In this document: positions 8,208-15,700 of the stretch, piece by piece | Position numbering within the stretch: the stretch's first letter is position 1 | Layout: each line of letters starts with the position of its first letter | NCBI GenBank assembly: GCA_934615235.1 | Contig: CAKTTL010000059.1 | Location: forward strand, 1 to 17,298 | Reading direction: 5' to 3' | Length of the DNA: 17,298 nucleotides | DNA from: an uncultured Clostridia bacterium | Lineage (GTDB): Bacteria; Bacillota; Clostridia; Christensenellales; Aristaeellaceae | Program-made: the position numbers and the translations under genes | Notes under the pieces: generated by a model | What the model was told of the DNA's origin: nothing | Databases searched by the model: none | Seen by the model: only the letters and a program-made list of their open reading frames with translations

Positions 8208-8233
8208 CGCCGCGGTTGCATGGAGCCGCGGCG
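8208..8233 (+). other. Hairpin 2 of the intercistronic region upstream of moxR
   Basis: CGCCGCGG (8208-8215) pairs perfectly with CCGCGGCG (8226-8233) around a 10-base loop TTGCATGGAG. No T tract follows. Confidence 0.5.
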
Positions 8234-8284
8234 TCATATCCGACCGGCCGGGCAATTTAGCCCCCAGCCATCGCAACGGACAGA

Positions 8285-8301
8285 GGGCGGCCCAGCCGCC
8301 C
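8285..8301 (+). other. Hairpin 3 of the intercistronic region upstream of moxR
   Basis: GGGCGGC / GCCGCCC form a perfect 7-bp stem with loop CCA. It sits 15 bases before the moxR ribosome site AGGAG (8317-8321), separated from it by an A-rich single-stranded stretch. It could define the 5' end of a processed moxR transcript. Confidence 0.5.
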
Positions 8302-8330
8302 CAAAAACGCAAAAAAAGGAGCCATTCGAA

Positions 8331-9311
8331 ATGATCGATCAAACGCAGATTCAGCAATTCTCCGCGCGCGTAAATGAAATCAGGCGCGAAATCGGCAAGG
8401 AAATTATCGGGCAGGAAAAGGTCGTCGATCAGCTGCTGACGGTGCTGATCGCGGGAGGCAACGCGCTGCTCGAGGGCGTGCCCGGCCTCGGCAAGACGCG
8501 GCTTGTTCGCACGCTGTCGCAGGTGTTCGATATGCCGTTCAGCCGCATTCAGTTTACGCCCGACCTGATGCCGGCCGATATTACCGGCACGAATATCATC
8601 GTCAAAACAGAAACGGGCAACGAATTCCGTTTCCGCGAGGGACCGCTTTTTGCATCCATTGTGCTGGCGGATGAAATCAACCGCGCAACGCCCAAAACGC
8701 AGGCGGCGCTGCTGGAAGCGATGCAGGAACATTCCGTCACGGTTGCGGGTGAAACGCATACGCTTGCGGAGCCCTATTTTGTCCTCGCAACGCAAAACCC
8801 GATGGAGCAGGAAGGCACCTATCCGCTGCCCGAGGCGCAGCTGGACCGTTTCATGCTTAAAATCATGGTCGATTTCCCGACGCTCGACGAATTGAGCCGG
8901 ATCGTCGGCCTGACGACTGTGCCGCAGAACGAGCACGCGCAGAAGGTCGCCGACGCGGAAACGCTTTTGCAGATGCGCGCGGTCGCGCAGGAAGTGCCGG
9001 TCGCACAGGCGGTGCGCGATTTCGCGCTGCGGCTCGTACTCGCCACGCATCCGGAAGTCGAATCCAGTCCGGAGACCGTGCGCAGGTTCGTCCGCTTCGG
9101 CGCAAGCCCCCGCGCGGCGCAGGCGATTATCGCGACCGCGCGCGTGCGCGCGCTGATGGCCGGGCGGTATAACGTTGCCTACGAGGACATCGAAGCCCTT
9201 GCGCCCGCCTGCCTGCGCCATCGCATTGCGCTCAGTTTCGAGGGAATGGCCGAGGGCGAAACGACGGAAGGCGTGATCGCGAACCTTCTTAAAACGCTGC
9301 CGCGCGACTGA
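8331..9311 (+). CDS. MoxR-family AAA+ ATPase
   Basis: 326 residues, the usual MoxR length. Cytoplasmic ATPase thought to act as a chaperone that remodels or activates partners, especially VWA proteins; its biochemical target here is unknown. Walker A GVPGLGKT (49-56), Walker B VLADEIN (111-117), sensor 1 ATQNP (153-157), the PEAQLDRF block (167-174) and the GASPRA segment of the C-terminal lid are all intact. The ATG at 8331 is chosen because AGGAG (8317-8321) lies nine bases upstream and the protein then begins at the family's normal N-terminus; the frame extends upstream to an in-frame ATG at 8220, but those residues would be non-homologous. The stop codon abuts the DUF58 ribosome site, so MoxR and DUF58 are likely co-translated. 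Confidence 0.96.
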   Translation: MIDQTQIQQFSARVNEIRREIGKEIIGQEKVVDQLLTVLIAGGNALLEGVPGLGKTRLVRTLSQVFDMPFSRIQFTPDLMPADITGTNIIVKTETGNEFRFREGPLFASIVLADEINRATPKTQAALLEAMQEHSVTVAGETHTLAEPYFVLATQNPMEQEGTYPLPEAQLDRFMLKIMVDFPTLDELSRIVGLTTVPQNEHAQKVADAETLLQMRAVAQEVPVAQAVRDFALRLVLATHPEVESSPETVRRFVRFGASPRAAQAIIATARVRALMAGRYNVAYEDIEALAPACLRHRIALSFEGMAEGETTEGVIANLLKTLPRD

Positions 9312-9325
9312 AAGGAGCCGGTGAG

Positions 9326-10183
9326 ATGCTGACCGACGCTTTTCTTACAAAACTTGATACGCTCGCGCTGCGCATGCGTCACCCGGCTTCGGGCGGCGCG
9401 GGCGGCCTGCGGCGCTCGCGCGCATTGGGGAGCAGCGTGGAGTTTTCGGATTTTCGTGAGTATTCGATCGGCGACGATGTGCGGCGAATCGATTGGAACG
9501 CGTACGCGCGCTTTGAACGGCTGTTTCTGAAGCTGTTCATGGAAGAGCAGGAGCAGCGCGTTCATCTTATTCTCGACGCAAGCGCGTCGATGGAACCGGG
9601 CAAGTGGGAGCCCGCCCGGCAGCTGATTGAAATGCTGGGGTATCTGTGCCTGTGCGGCGGCGACCGGGTAACGGTATACGCCGTATCCAACGGCGCGGAG
9701 CGCCATTCGCGCCCGCTGCAGGGGCGGCAGAGCTATCCTGCGCTGGCGGAGTTTATCGAGAACGTCCATCCGGAGGGAAAGACCGCGCTTTATGAAGGCG
9801 TTTCGAACATCGCGCTGCCGGCGGGGCGCGGCGTAACGGTTCTCGTCAGCGACCTACTGGACGAGGGCGGCTATCAGCGCGTGCTGCAGTCGCTTTTGTA
9901 TCGAAAACAGGAAACGAGCGTGCTGCAGGTGTTTAGCCGCGCGGAATGGGAGCCGCAGCTTGAGGACGTCGTCGAGCTTTGCGACAGCGAAACGGATGCG
10001 AAGATGATCCTCTCCGCAGGTTTTGAGACGATTAAACGCTATCAGGATACCGCGCGTGCCTATGTGGAGGAGATCGACGCATTCTGCCGCAAATACGGCA
10101 TGACGCACGTTTTTCTCCTGCCTGAGGAGCCCTTTGAAGAGCAGATGCTGCGCGAAATGAGCCGCTGCGGGCTGATTACCTGA
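9326..10183 (+). CDS. DUF58 domain-containing protein
   Basis: 285 residues, the standard partner of MoxR ATPases. The diagnostic block is complete: EFSDFREYSIGDDVRRIDW (39-57) followed by NAYARFERLFLK, then a VWA-like strand with DASASM (84-89), whose D-x-S-x-S residues (Asp84, Ser86, Ser88) could bind a metal. No membrane helix is evident, unlike many DUF58 proteins that carry two N-terminal helices, so it is expected to be cytoplasmic. The start has AAAGGAG (9311-9317) eight bases ahead and follows moxR by 14 bases. The tight gene order MoxR-DUF58-VWA is widespread and implies a functional complex, although the molecular role of DUF58 is not established. Confidence 0.95.
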   Translation: MLTDAFLTKLDTLALRMRHPASGGAGGLRRSRALGSSVEFSDFREYSIGDDVRRIDWNAYARFERLFLKLFMEEQEQRVHLILDASASMEPGKWEPARQLIEMLGYLCLCGGDRVTVYAVSNGAERHSRPLQGRQSYPALAEFIENVHPEGKTALYEGVSNIALPAGRGVTVLVSDLLDEGGYQRVLQSLLYRKQETSVLQVFSRAEWEPQLEDVVELCDSETDAKMILSAGFETIKRYQDTARAYVEEIDAFCRKYGMTHVFLLPEEPFEEQMLREMSRCGLIT

Positions 10184-10197
10184 CGAAGGGAGTCGCT

Positions 10198-11973
10198 ATG
10201 GAATTTCTCCGACCCTCCGGAATCTGGGCGCTGACGGCGCTCATTCCGGTGATTCTCCTCTGGATATTGAAAAAGCGCGCAAAGCGCGAGACGGTGCCCA
10301 GCCTGCTGTTATGGAAGCGAATGGAAAGCGAAACGCCGCAGAGCAGGCCGTTTCAGAAGCTGCGCAGCCGCCTGCTTTTGTGGCTGCAGATTCTGATGGT
10401 GCTGCTGCTTACGTTTGCCCTGATGCGCCCGGCGACGACGGGCGGCACGCAGGGGGACGCGGTGTTCGTTTTCGACCTGTCGGCCAGCATGCAGGCGGTC
10501 GATTCGCAGGGCGTCAGCCGCATGGAACGCGCGAAAAAGCAGGCGCTGCAGACGCTCGACGGCCTGCGCGACGCGGACGCGGTGACGGTGCTTACCGCCG
10601 GGGCGACGTTTGAACAGCCGCTCTCCCGCTCGAACGATCACGCGCAGGCGCGCCGGGTGATTGAAGCGCTGCAGGCGGAAAACGGCGCGGGCGACATGGA
10701 CGGCGCGCTGGCGCTTGCAAGAGCGCTGCGGCGCGATATTGATTCGCTGAGCGTGTACGTGTTTACGGATGATGCGGCGCTTTCGCTTTCCGACGCGGCG
10801 CTTTGTGCCATAGGCGAACCGGGAGAGAATCGCGCTCTGCTTGACGCGACGATGCAGCCGGAGAGCGCTACAGCGTTTGCACGCCTGAAAAATTACGGCG
10901 CGGCGTGCGAGACGACGCTTGAATGTTACGCAGACGGCGCGCTGTGCGACGTGCGCACCGTGTCTGTGGGAGAAAACGAAGAAACGGGCGTGCGCTTTTC
11001 CGTGCCGGAAACGGCTGAAACCGTGGAAATCCGCATCGCGGACGAGGACGCTTTGGCGGCGGATAACGTCCGCTACGCCGCGCGGCAGACGCAGGCGAAG
11101 CGCACGGTGCTGCTGGTTACGGGCGGCAATATCTTCCTTGAACGAGCGCTGGGGTTGGACGGAAGCCTGACGATTGATCTTGCCGCGCCGGACGACGCGC
11201 AGACGGCCGCGGAATACGATTTGTACGTTTATGACGGCGCGCTGCCGGAGACGCTGCCGGAGACCGGCGCGATTCTTGCCTTTACCCCCGGGCGCGAAGT
11301 GCTTGGAATTTCGACGGGCGACGCGGCGGACGTTTCCTCCGCGCTGCGCGCGGCCGCGGGCGATACGGCGCGCGAGATCTGCCGCAACCTGCTGCTTGAG
11401 GATATCGCCATTCGCAAGGCCGTTCCGCTTTCGGGCGGAACGCCCGTGCTGCAAGCGGGCGGCGAATGCCTGCTGGCCGTCGACGAAGACGGGGCGCGCC
11501 GCGCTGCGGTGGTCGGCTTCGACGTGCATGACAGCAATCTGCCGTTAAAGGCGGATTTTCCGGTGCTGATTCAGAATCTGCTCGCCTATCTGCTGCCGGA
11601 CCCGGCGGCGGAAATTGAAAACGCGGCGTGCGGCGAGAGCGTGGTCATCGCCTATGACGTGCGCAGCACGGACGTAAGCGTCCTGACGCCGTCAGGGAAA
11701 ACGGCGGCGCTCGCGGGGGGAAGGCTTTCGGATACGCAGGAGGTCGGCCTGTACACGCTGCGCGAACGCTTTGCGGACGGCGTAAGCCGCGAAACCCGCT
11801 TTGCGCTGCATATTCCCGCGGCGGAAAGCAATACGCTGATCGTGGCGAAATCTTCCGAAGGGGCGCAGGCAAACGGAACGGGGCGCGGCTATCGCGAATG
11901 GACGCTGTGGGCGCTGCTCGCGCTTTTCGCGCTGGCGGTTGCGGAATGGGAGGTGAGCCGCCGTGGGGCTTGA
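10198..11973 (+). CDS. BatA-like membrane protein with VWA domain
   Basis: 591 residues. The N-terminus matches the BatA (aerotolerance) domain: FLRPSGIWALTALIPVILL as first membrane helix (~8-23), a basic cytoplasmic loop with PSLLLWKRM, and a second helix (~58-77). The extracytoplasmic part starts with a VWA domain containing DLSAS (93-97), the metal-dependent adhesion site. A second alpha/beta region (~298-365, beginning KRTVLLVTGG) and the block DVHDSNLPLKADFPVLIQN (~442-460) recall the glutamine-amidotransferase-like part of related BatA proteins. One helix (~569-585) re-enters the membrane, leaving a short basic cytoplasmic tail. The start has AAGGGAG (10186-10192) five bases upstream. 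The 3' end overlaps the next gene by 11 bases. Probable client of MoxR; the ligand is unknown. Confidence 0.88.
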   Translation: MEFLRPSGIWALTALIPVILLWILKKRAKRETVPSLLLWKRMESETPQSRPFQKLRSRLLLWLQILMVLLLTFALMRPATTGGTQGDAVFVFDLSASMQAVDSQGVSRMERAKKQALQTLDGLRDADAVTVLTAGATFEQPLSRSNDHAQARRVIEALQAENGAGDMDGALALARALRRDIDSLSVYVFTDDAALSLSDAALCAIGEPGENRALLDATMQPESATAFARLKNYGAACETTLECYADGALCDVRTVSVGENEETGVRFSVPETAETVEIRIADEDALAADNVRYAARQTQAKRTVLLVTGGNIFLERALGLDGSLTIDLAAPDDAQTAAEYDLYVYDGALPETLPETGAILAFTPGREVLGISTGDAADVSSALRAAAGDTAREICRNLLLEDIAIRKAVPLSGGTPVLQAGGECLLAVDEDGARRAAVVGFDVHDSNLPLKADFPVLIQNLLAYLLPDPAAEIENAACGESVVIAYDVRSTDVSVLTPSGKTAALAGGRLSDTQEVGLYTLRERFADGVSRETRFALHIPAAESNTLIVAKSSEGAQANGTGRGYREWTLWALLALFALAVAEWEVSRRGA

Positions 11974-14653
11974 AATGGAACGATACTGGGCGCTCTTGCT
12001 GATCCCGGCGGGGATCCTTGCCGTCTGGCTGATTGACCGGCGCTACAGTCTGCGTAAGGCGACGCTGAAACGGCGCGTCACGCGCGGGATGCGCATGGCA
12101 TTGCTGACCGTGCTGGCATTGGCGATTGCCGGGCCGTCCGTGCTGCTCGCATCGGGCGAGACGGCGCGATGGGTGTTGCTGGACGCATCCGATTCGGCAA
12201 AATCGCAGCGCGCTGCGGCGGAAAGCCGCGTCGCGCAGCAGATGGCAAGCCTGCCGAAGGGCGAAACGGCCGGCGTGATTGCTTTCGGTGCGAACGCGAT
12301 GGTGGAAACGCCGTTGGGACCGTCTCCCAACTTTACCGGACTGCACACGCAGATCAGCGGGGAGAAGAGCGATCTGGACTATGCGCTGCGCCTCGCGGCG
12401 GCGCTTACGCCTTCCGGCGCGGGCGGAATTACCGTCGTGGCGGACAGCCGGGCGAAGGTTTCGCAGGCGACGGCCGAAATGCTGCGTTCGCAGGGCGTGA
12501 AGGTGGACGCGCTGGTGCTCTCTTCCGCGCAGGGCGCGGATGCGCAGGTGAGCGAGCTGATTGCGCCCGCCGAGCTGCGTCAGGGGCAGAGCATCCCGCT
12601 TACGGCCGTGCTGGATGCGAACGAGGATATGACGGGCACGCTTGTGCTCTATCAAAACGGAGAAGCGACGGCCACGCGCGAGGTGACGCTTAAAAAGGGA
12701 GAAAACCGATTTGCGTTCTCTGACACGGCGGCGAAAACCGGCGTGGTTACATATGAGGCGCGCTTTCTCAGCGCTTCGGACACGCAGCCGAAGAACAACA
12801 GCGCGGCCGCGTACGTGCGCGTGCTGGGCGCGGCGAGTATCGCGCTTGTGACAGAAAACGAAGCGACGGCCGAATTGTTCACGGCGGCGGGGATTGCGGT
12901 GGAAACGCTCAGCCCCGCGGCAATGCCGCTTGCGGCGGAAGGATACCTTTCCTACGACGCGATCGTGCTGAATAATATCGATTACGACGCGGCGAGCGAA
13001 AAGCAGTGGCGCGCGCTCGACAGCGCGGTCCGGACGCTCGGTCGCGGGCTGTGCGTGCTGGGCGGCGACAGCAGTTACGCGCTGGGGGGCTACCGGGGAA
13101 CGCTGGTGGAAGACCTGCTGCCGGTGACGATCGACGTGCGGGAAAAGCTGCGCATGCCCGCGCTTTCGCTTGTGATCTGCATCGATAAATCCGGCAGCAT
13201 GACGGCGGGGCAGTTCGGTTCCACGCGCATCGAAGTGGCGAAGGAGGCCGCCATGAGCGCCACGGAAGTTCTCAACGAGCAGGATTTTATCGGCGTGATC
13301 GGCTTCGACGAGGCGGCGAAATGGGTGGTTCCGTTCCAGAATGTGACGGACGTCGCGGCGATTCAGGCGCAGATCGGCACCATGCGCGCCGACGGCGGCA
13401 CGGCGTTTTATTCGGCGTTCGACGAGGCGTATCGCACGCTCTCGCAGGCGAAAACGCCGCAGAAGCACGTTATCTTTCTCTCTGACGGCCAGCCGGCGGA
13501 TAACGGTTTTCAGGATATCGTCAAGGCGATGAAGCATTCCGGGATCACCGTGACGACCGTCGCCGTCGGCGCGGACGCAGATCAGCTGGTGATGCGGCAG
13601 ATCGCCGATCTGGGCGGCGGCCGCAATTATAACGTGGGCGAGTTTGACAACATCCCGAAAATTTTTACGAAGGAGACGATGCTCGTCGGCGGCAGCTACG
13701 TGCAGAATCGCACCTTTACGCCTGTCATCACCGAAACGGGCAGCCTGACGAATTTCACCGGTTTCCCGGCGCTGGACGGTTATCTTACCTGCGCCGAGAA
13801 ATCGACCGCGACCGTTTCGCTCATCAGCGATACGGAGGATCCGATTCTCGCCTGGTGGAATGCCGGCGCTGGAAAAGTGCTTGCATGGACGAGCGACGCG
13901 CAGGGCGCGTGGACGGGCAGCTTTCTTCAGTGGGACGAAGCGCCGGCATTTTTCGGAGGCATGGTGGCGAAGGTGAGTCCCGGCGAATCCCGCGAGGGAA
14001 CGCTGGAAGCCGATGTGAACGGCGATACGCTGCGGATCGTCTACACCGTTGAAAACGACGGAGAAACGCCCGCGCGAACCGAAGCGACTGTTCTTGCGCC
14101 TGACGGAACGGAAACCAGCGTTGTTCTGACCGAAACCGCGGCGGGCCGCTATGAGGCGCAGCTTGGCGCGGCGCTCGAAGGCGCGTACGCGCTGCGCGTC
14201 GCGCAGACGGCGGCGGATGGAACGACGCTTCACGCGCAGGAAGGCGGCGCTGTGCGGGGCTTTTCAAGCGAATATGATTTGCGGGACGAACCGGACGACA
14301 GCCTTGCAAACCTGTGCGCGCAGACAGGCGGGCGCGTGCTGAGCGAATCGGACGGCTTCTGGGATACCCCAGTTCATTCTGCCGGGATGCGCAGACAGCT
14401 GCAGGGGGCGCTTTGCGCCGCTGCGCTGTGCCTGCTGCTTGCCGATATTGCGCTGCGCAAGCTGCCCTGGGAGGACGCTGTCGCAAAGCTTCTGAAACGG
14501 GAAACGCAGCGGGAAACGTCGCAGCCGGCGCGCAGGGCGCGGCCGGAACCCAAACCGAAGGCAAAGCCGGGCAGGCGGGAAACGATGGAGCAGAGCGCCC
14601 GGCAGACCGCCAGTGCGCTGCTCGACGCGAAAAAAGCGAGGGAGAGAAAATAA
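11963..14653 (+). CDS. Large membrane-anchored protein with two VWA domains and a GATase-like domain
   Basis: 896 residues. GTG at 11963 is preferred, with GGGAGG (11948-11953) nine bases ahead; an ATG at 11975 would shorten it by four residues. Two N-terminal helices (~8-24, 46-66) flank a basic cytoplasmic loop. The extracytoplasmic part begins with a first VWA-like domain whose DASDS (74-78) keeps the D-x-S-x-S pattern. A region rich in beta strands follows (~190-290), then a glutamine-amidotransferase-like domain (~300-400, LCVLGGDSSYALGGY) without an obvious catalytic triad. The second, canonical VWA domain has DKSGS (408-412), DGGTAFY and FLSDGQPADNG. A C-terminal beta-rich region and one helix (~816-832) lead to a ~60-residue basic, proline-rich cytoplasmic tail. 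The plan matches VWA/GATase-like proteins of MoxR clusters. The cytoplasmic tail could contact MoxR or DUF58 (inference). Confidence 0.88.
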   Translation: MGLEMERYWALLLIPAGILAVWLIDRRYSLRKATLKRRVTRGMRMALLTVLALAIAGPSVLLASGETARWVLLDASDSAKSQRAAAESRVAQQMASLPKGETAGVIAFGANAMVETPLGPSPNFTGLHTQISGEKSDLDYALRLAAALTPSGAGGITVVADSRAKVSQATAEMLRSQGVKVDALVLSSAQGADAQVSELIAPAELRQGQSIPLTAVLDANEDMTGTLVLYQNGEATATREVTLKKGENRFAFSDTAAKTGVVTYEARFLSASDTQPKNNSAAAYVRVLGAASIALVTENEATAELFTAAGIAVETLSPAAMPLAAEGYLSYDAIVLNNIDYDAASEKQWRALDSAVRTLGRGLCVLGGDSSYALGGYRGTLVEDLLPVTIDVREKLRMPALSLVICIDKSGSMTAGQFGSTRIEVAKEAAMSATEVLNEQDFIGVIGFDEAAKWVVPFQNVTDVAAIQAQIGTMRADGGTAFYSAFDEAYRTLSQAKTPQKHVIFLSDGQPADNGFQDIVKAMKHSGITVTTVAVGADADQLVMRQIADLGGGRNYNVGEFDNIPKIFTKETMLVGGSYVQNRTFTPVITETGSLTNFTGFPALDGYLTCAEKSTATVSLISDTEDPILAWWNAGAGKVLAWTSDAQGAWTGSFLQWDEAPAFFGGMVAKVSPGESREGTLEADVNGDTLRIVYTVENDGETPARTEATVLAPDGTETSVVLTETAAGRYEAQLGAALEGAYALRVAQTAADGTTLHAQEGGAVRGFSSEYDLRDEPDDSLANLCAQTGGRVLSESDGFWDTPVHSAGMRRQLQGALCAAALCLLLADIALRKLPWEDAVAKLLKRETQRETSQPARRARPEPKPKAKPGRRETMEQSARQTASALLDAKKARERK

Positions 14654-14675
14654 CGCGCCCGCGCGGCGGTATATT

Positions 14676-14713
14676 GGGCGAGAGGGCGAAAAACAGCGCC
14701 TTTTCGCTTGCCC
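14676..14713 (+). other. Hairpin after the operon, overlapping the next promoter
   Basis: GCGAAAA (14686-14692) pairs exactly with TTTTCGC (14701-14707) around an 8-base loop, and GGGC (14676-14679) can pair with GCCC (14710-14713) outside it. It follows the last operon gene by 22 bases. It could be a weak terminator, but no T tract follows and its 3' part covers the -35 box of the downstream promoter. Confidence 0.35.
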
Positions 14714-14736
14714 GGCATGACAGAAAATGGTATACT
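14708..14736 (+). promoter_or_regulatory. Sigma-A-type promoter of the Tyr/Pro-rich secreted protein
   Basis: -35 TTGCCC (14708-14713), 17-base spacer, -10 TATACT (14731-14736), with an upstream TG (14728-14729) giving an extended -10. The distance to the start codon at 14785 leaves a short 5' leader of about 40 bases. It is the clearest promoter in the window and makes the secreted protein independent of the VWA operon. Confidence 0.75.
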
Positions 14737-14784
14737 ATAGGCGGTCGAGGAAAAGAACCGCATGATTTGAAAGGAGTGTTTTTG

Positions 14785-15591
14785 ATGAAAAAATTCGCGC
14801 GTATTCTTGCGATGCTGATGGCGTTAACGCTCGCCGTATCTGTGTGCGCAACGGCTTTCGCATGGGACGGAATTTTTCCCAGCCGCAGCTATCTGCGGGA
14901 TTTCTACGGGGACAACTGGAAAACGAAATACGACGAGTACTGCGCGTTCTATCAGTCCTTCATGTCGGCAAACGGCGACCCGACGCAGAACCCCTGGCTG
15001 CTGGCGCGTTATCGCAGCGCGTTGAAGGAAAAAGGCTACACGGCGGAGAATGGGTTCGTGTTCTGCTGGCCGTATCCGGTTTGCCCGCCGCAGCCATGCC
15101 CGGAGCAGCCGTATCCGGGATATCCTTATCCCGCGTATCCGTATTATCCCTATGTAGTCTATCCGCAGCCGACGCAGACTGTGCAGCGCGCGGTGAACCT
15201 TGCGCCGCAGGAAGAATACGAGTATTATTTCATGACGGGCGAAACCCGTGCGACGGGCAACACCCTCGTTTATAAGACCAAGACGCGCGATGCGGGGGAA
15301 ATCAAGCGCAGCCGCATTTACGTAACCGTCGCGACGCTCAGACTTGACGACGGCCGGACGTTCTCCTGGACGTTTGAAGAGAAGAACATCGGCCAGCTGA
15401 ATTTCGTCTTTGGCCAGAGCTGCAAGGCTACGCTCGTCGTGATCGAGTCGAACGGAACTGTCGAGCGCGAGGTGCCCTGTACGGTTCGTTCGATCAACGC
15501 AAACGGCGGCGAAACCCTCGTTCGCGTTGAAAGCTACGACGCAAACGGCAACTTCATCGCCGAATATCCGGCGACGGAGAGCGAAAAATAA
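14785..15591 (+). CDS. Secreted protein with Tyr/Pro-rich segment, unknown function
   Basis: 268 residues, no recognised family. The ATG at 14785 is fixed by AAAGGAG (14770-14776), the promoter ahead of it and a textbook signal peptide: MKKFARI, hydrophobic core, cleavage probable after Ala-x-Ala near residue 26 (ATAFA before WDG). The mature N-terminus (~27-92) is aromatic and charged, with YLRDFYGDNWKTKYDEY. Residues ~93-131 are a low-complexity run of Tyr, Pro and three Cys, built from repeated YP pairs such as PYPGYPYPAYPYYPY. The C-terminal ~130 residues look beta-rich, with alternating strand and turn signatures and a single Cys in each of two strands. No membrane anchor or sorting signal is seen, so it is probably released or held at the surface by other means. 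The frame continues upstream into the operon, but that part is the wrong frame of the VWA gene. Confidence 0.8.
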   Translation: MKKFARILAMLMALTLAVSVCATAFAWDGIFPSRSYLRDFYGDNWKTKYDEYCAFYQSFMSANGDPTQNPWLLARYRSALKEKGYTAENGFVFCWPYPVCPPQPCPEQPYPGYPYPAYPYYPYVVYPQPTQTVQRAVNLAPQEEYEYYFMTGETRATGNTLVYKTKTRDAGEIKRSRIYVTVATLRLDDGRTFSWTFEEKNIGQLNFVFGQSCKATLVVIESNGTVEREVPCTVRSINANGGETLVRVESYDANGNFIAEYPATESEK

Positions 15592-15632
15592 CAGGGGATA
15601 CGCCCGAACGGTTATTTACGGGTGAATGTGTG

Positions 15633-15668
15633 AAGGGGGATCTTTCTTGCGAAGGAATCCCCCCTTTC
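15633..15668 (+). terminator. Probable intrinsic terminator after the secreted protein
   Basis: A long hairpin forms from AAGGGGGAT (15633-15641) with ATCCCCC (15657-15663) and the TT of 15665-15666, one C bulged. An inner stem CTTTC (15642-15646) / GAAGG (15651-15655) with a G:U pair closes a TTGC loop. The T tail is only three bases (15665-15667), so efficiency may be moderate and some readthrough into the next gene is possible. Confidence 0.6.
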
Positions 15669-15700
15669 GCGGAAAATAAACACGCAATAGGAGAAACGCT

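Noticed and set aside
8220..8330. Upstream extension of the MoxR frame from an ATG at 8220
   Set aside because: The 37 added residues are Pro/Arg-rich and would cover one hairpin; the start at 8331 has a proper ribosome site and gives the normal family N-terminus.
11645..14233. An 862-codon open frame on the minus strand
   Set aside because: It is antisense to two clear VWA genes, is very rich in Arg/His and has no recognisable domain. High GC at third positions leaves long stop-free antisense frames; the same applies to minus-strand frames at 1000-2175, 5746-7401, 8124-9221 and 10309-11529.
14314..14784. 157-residue N-terminal extension of the Tyr/Pro-rich secreted protein
   Set aside because: It lies mostly in another frame of the double-VWA gene and across the promoter; the signal peptide and ribosome site at 14785 settle the start.
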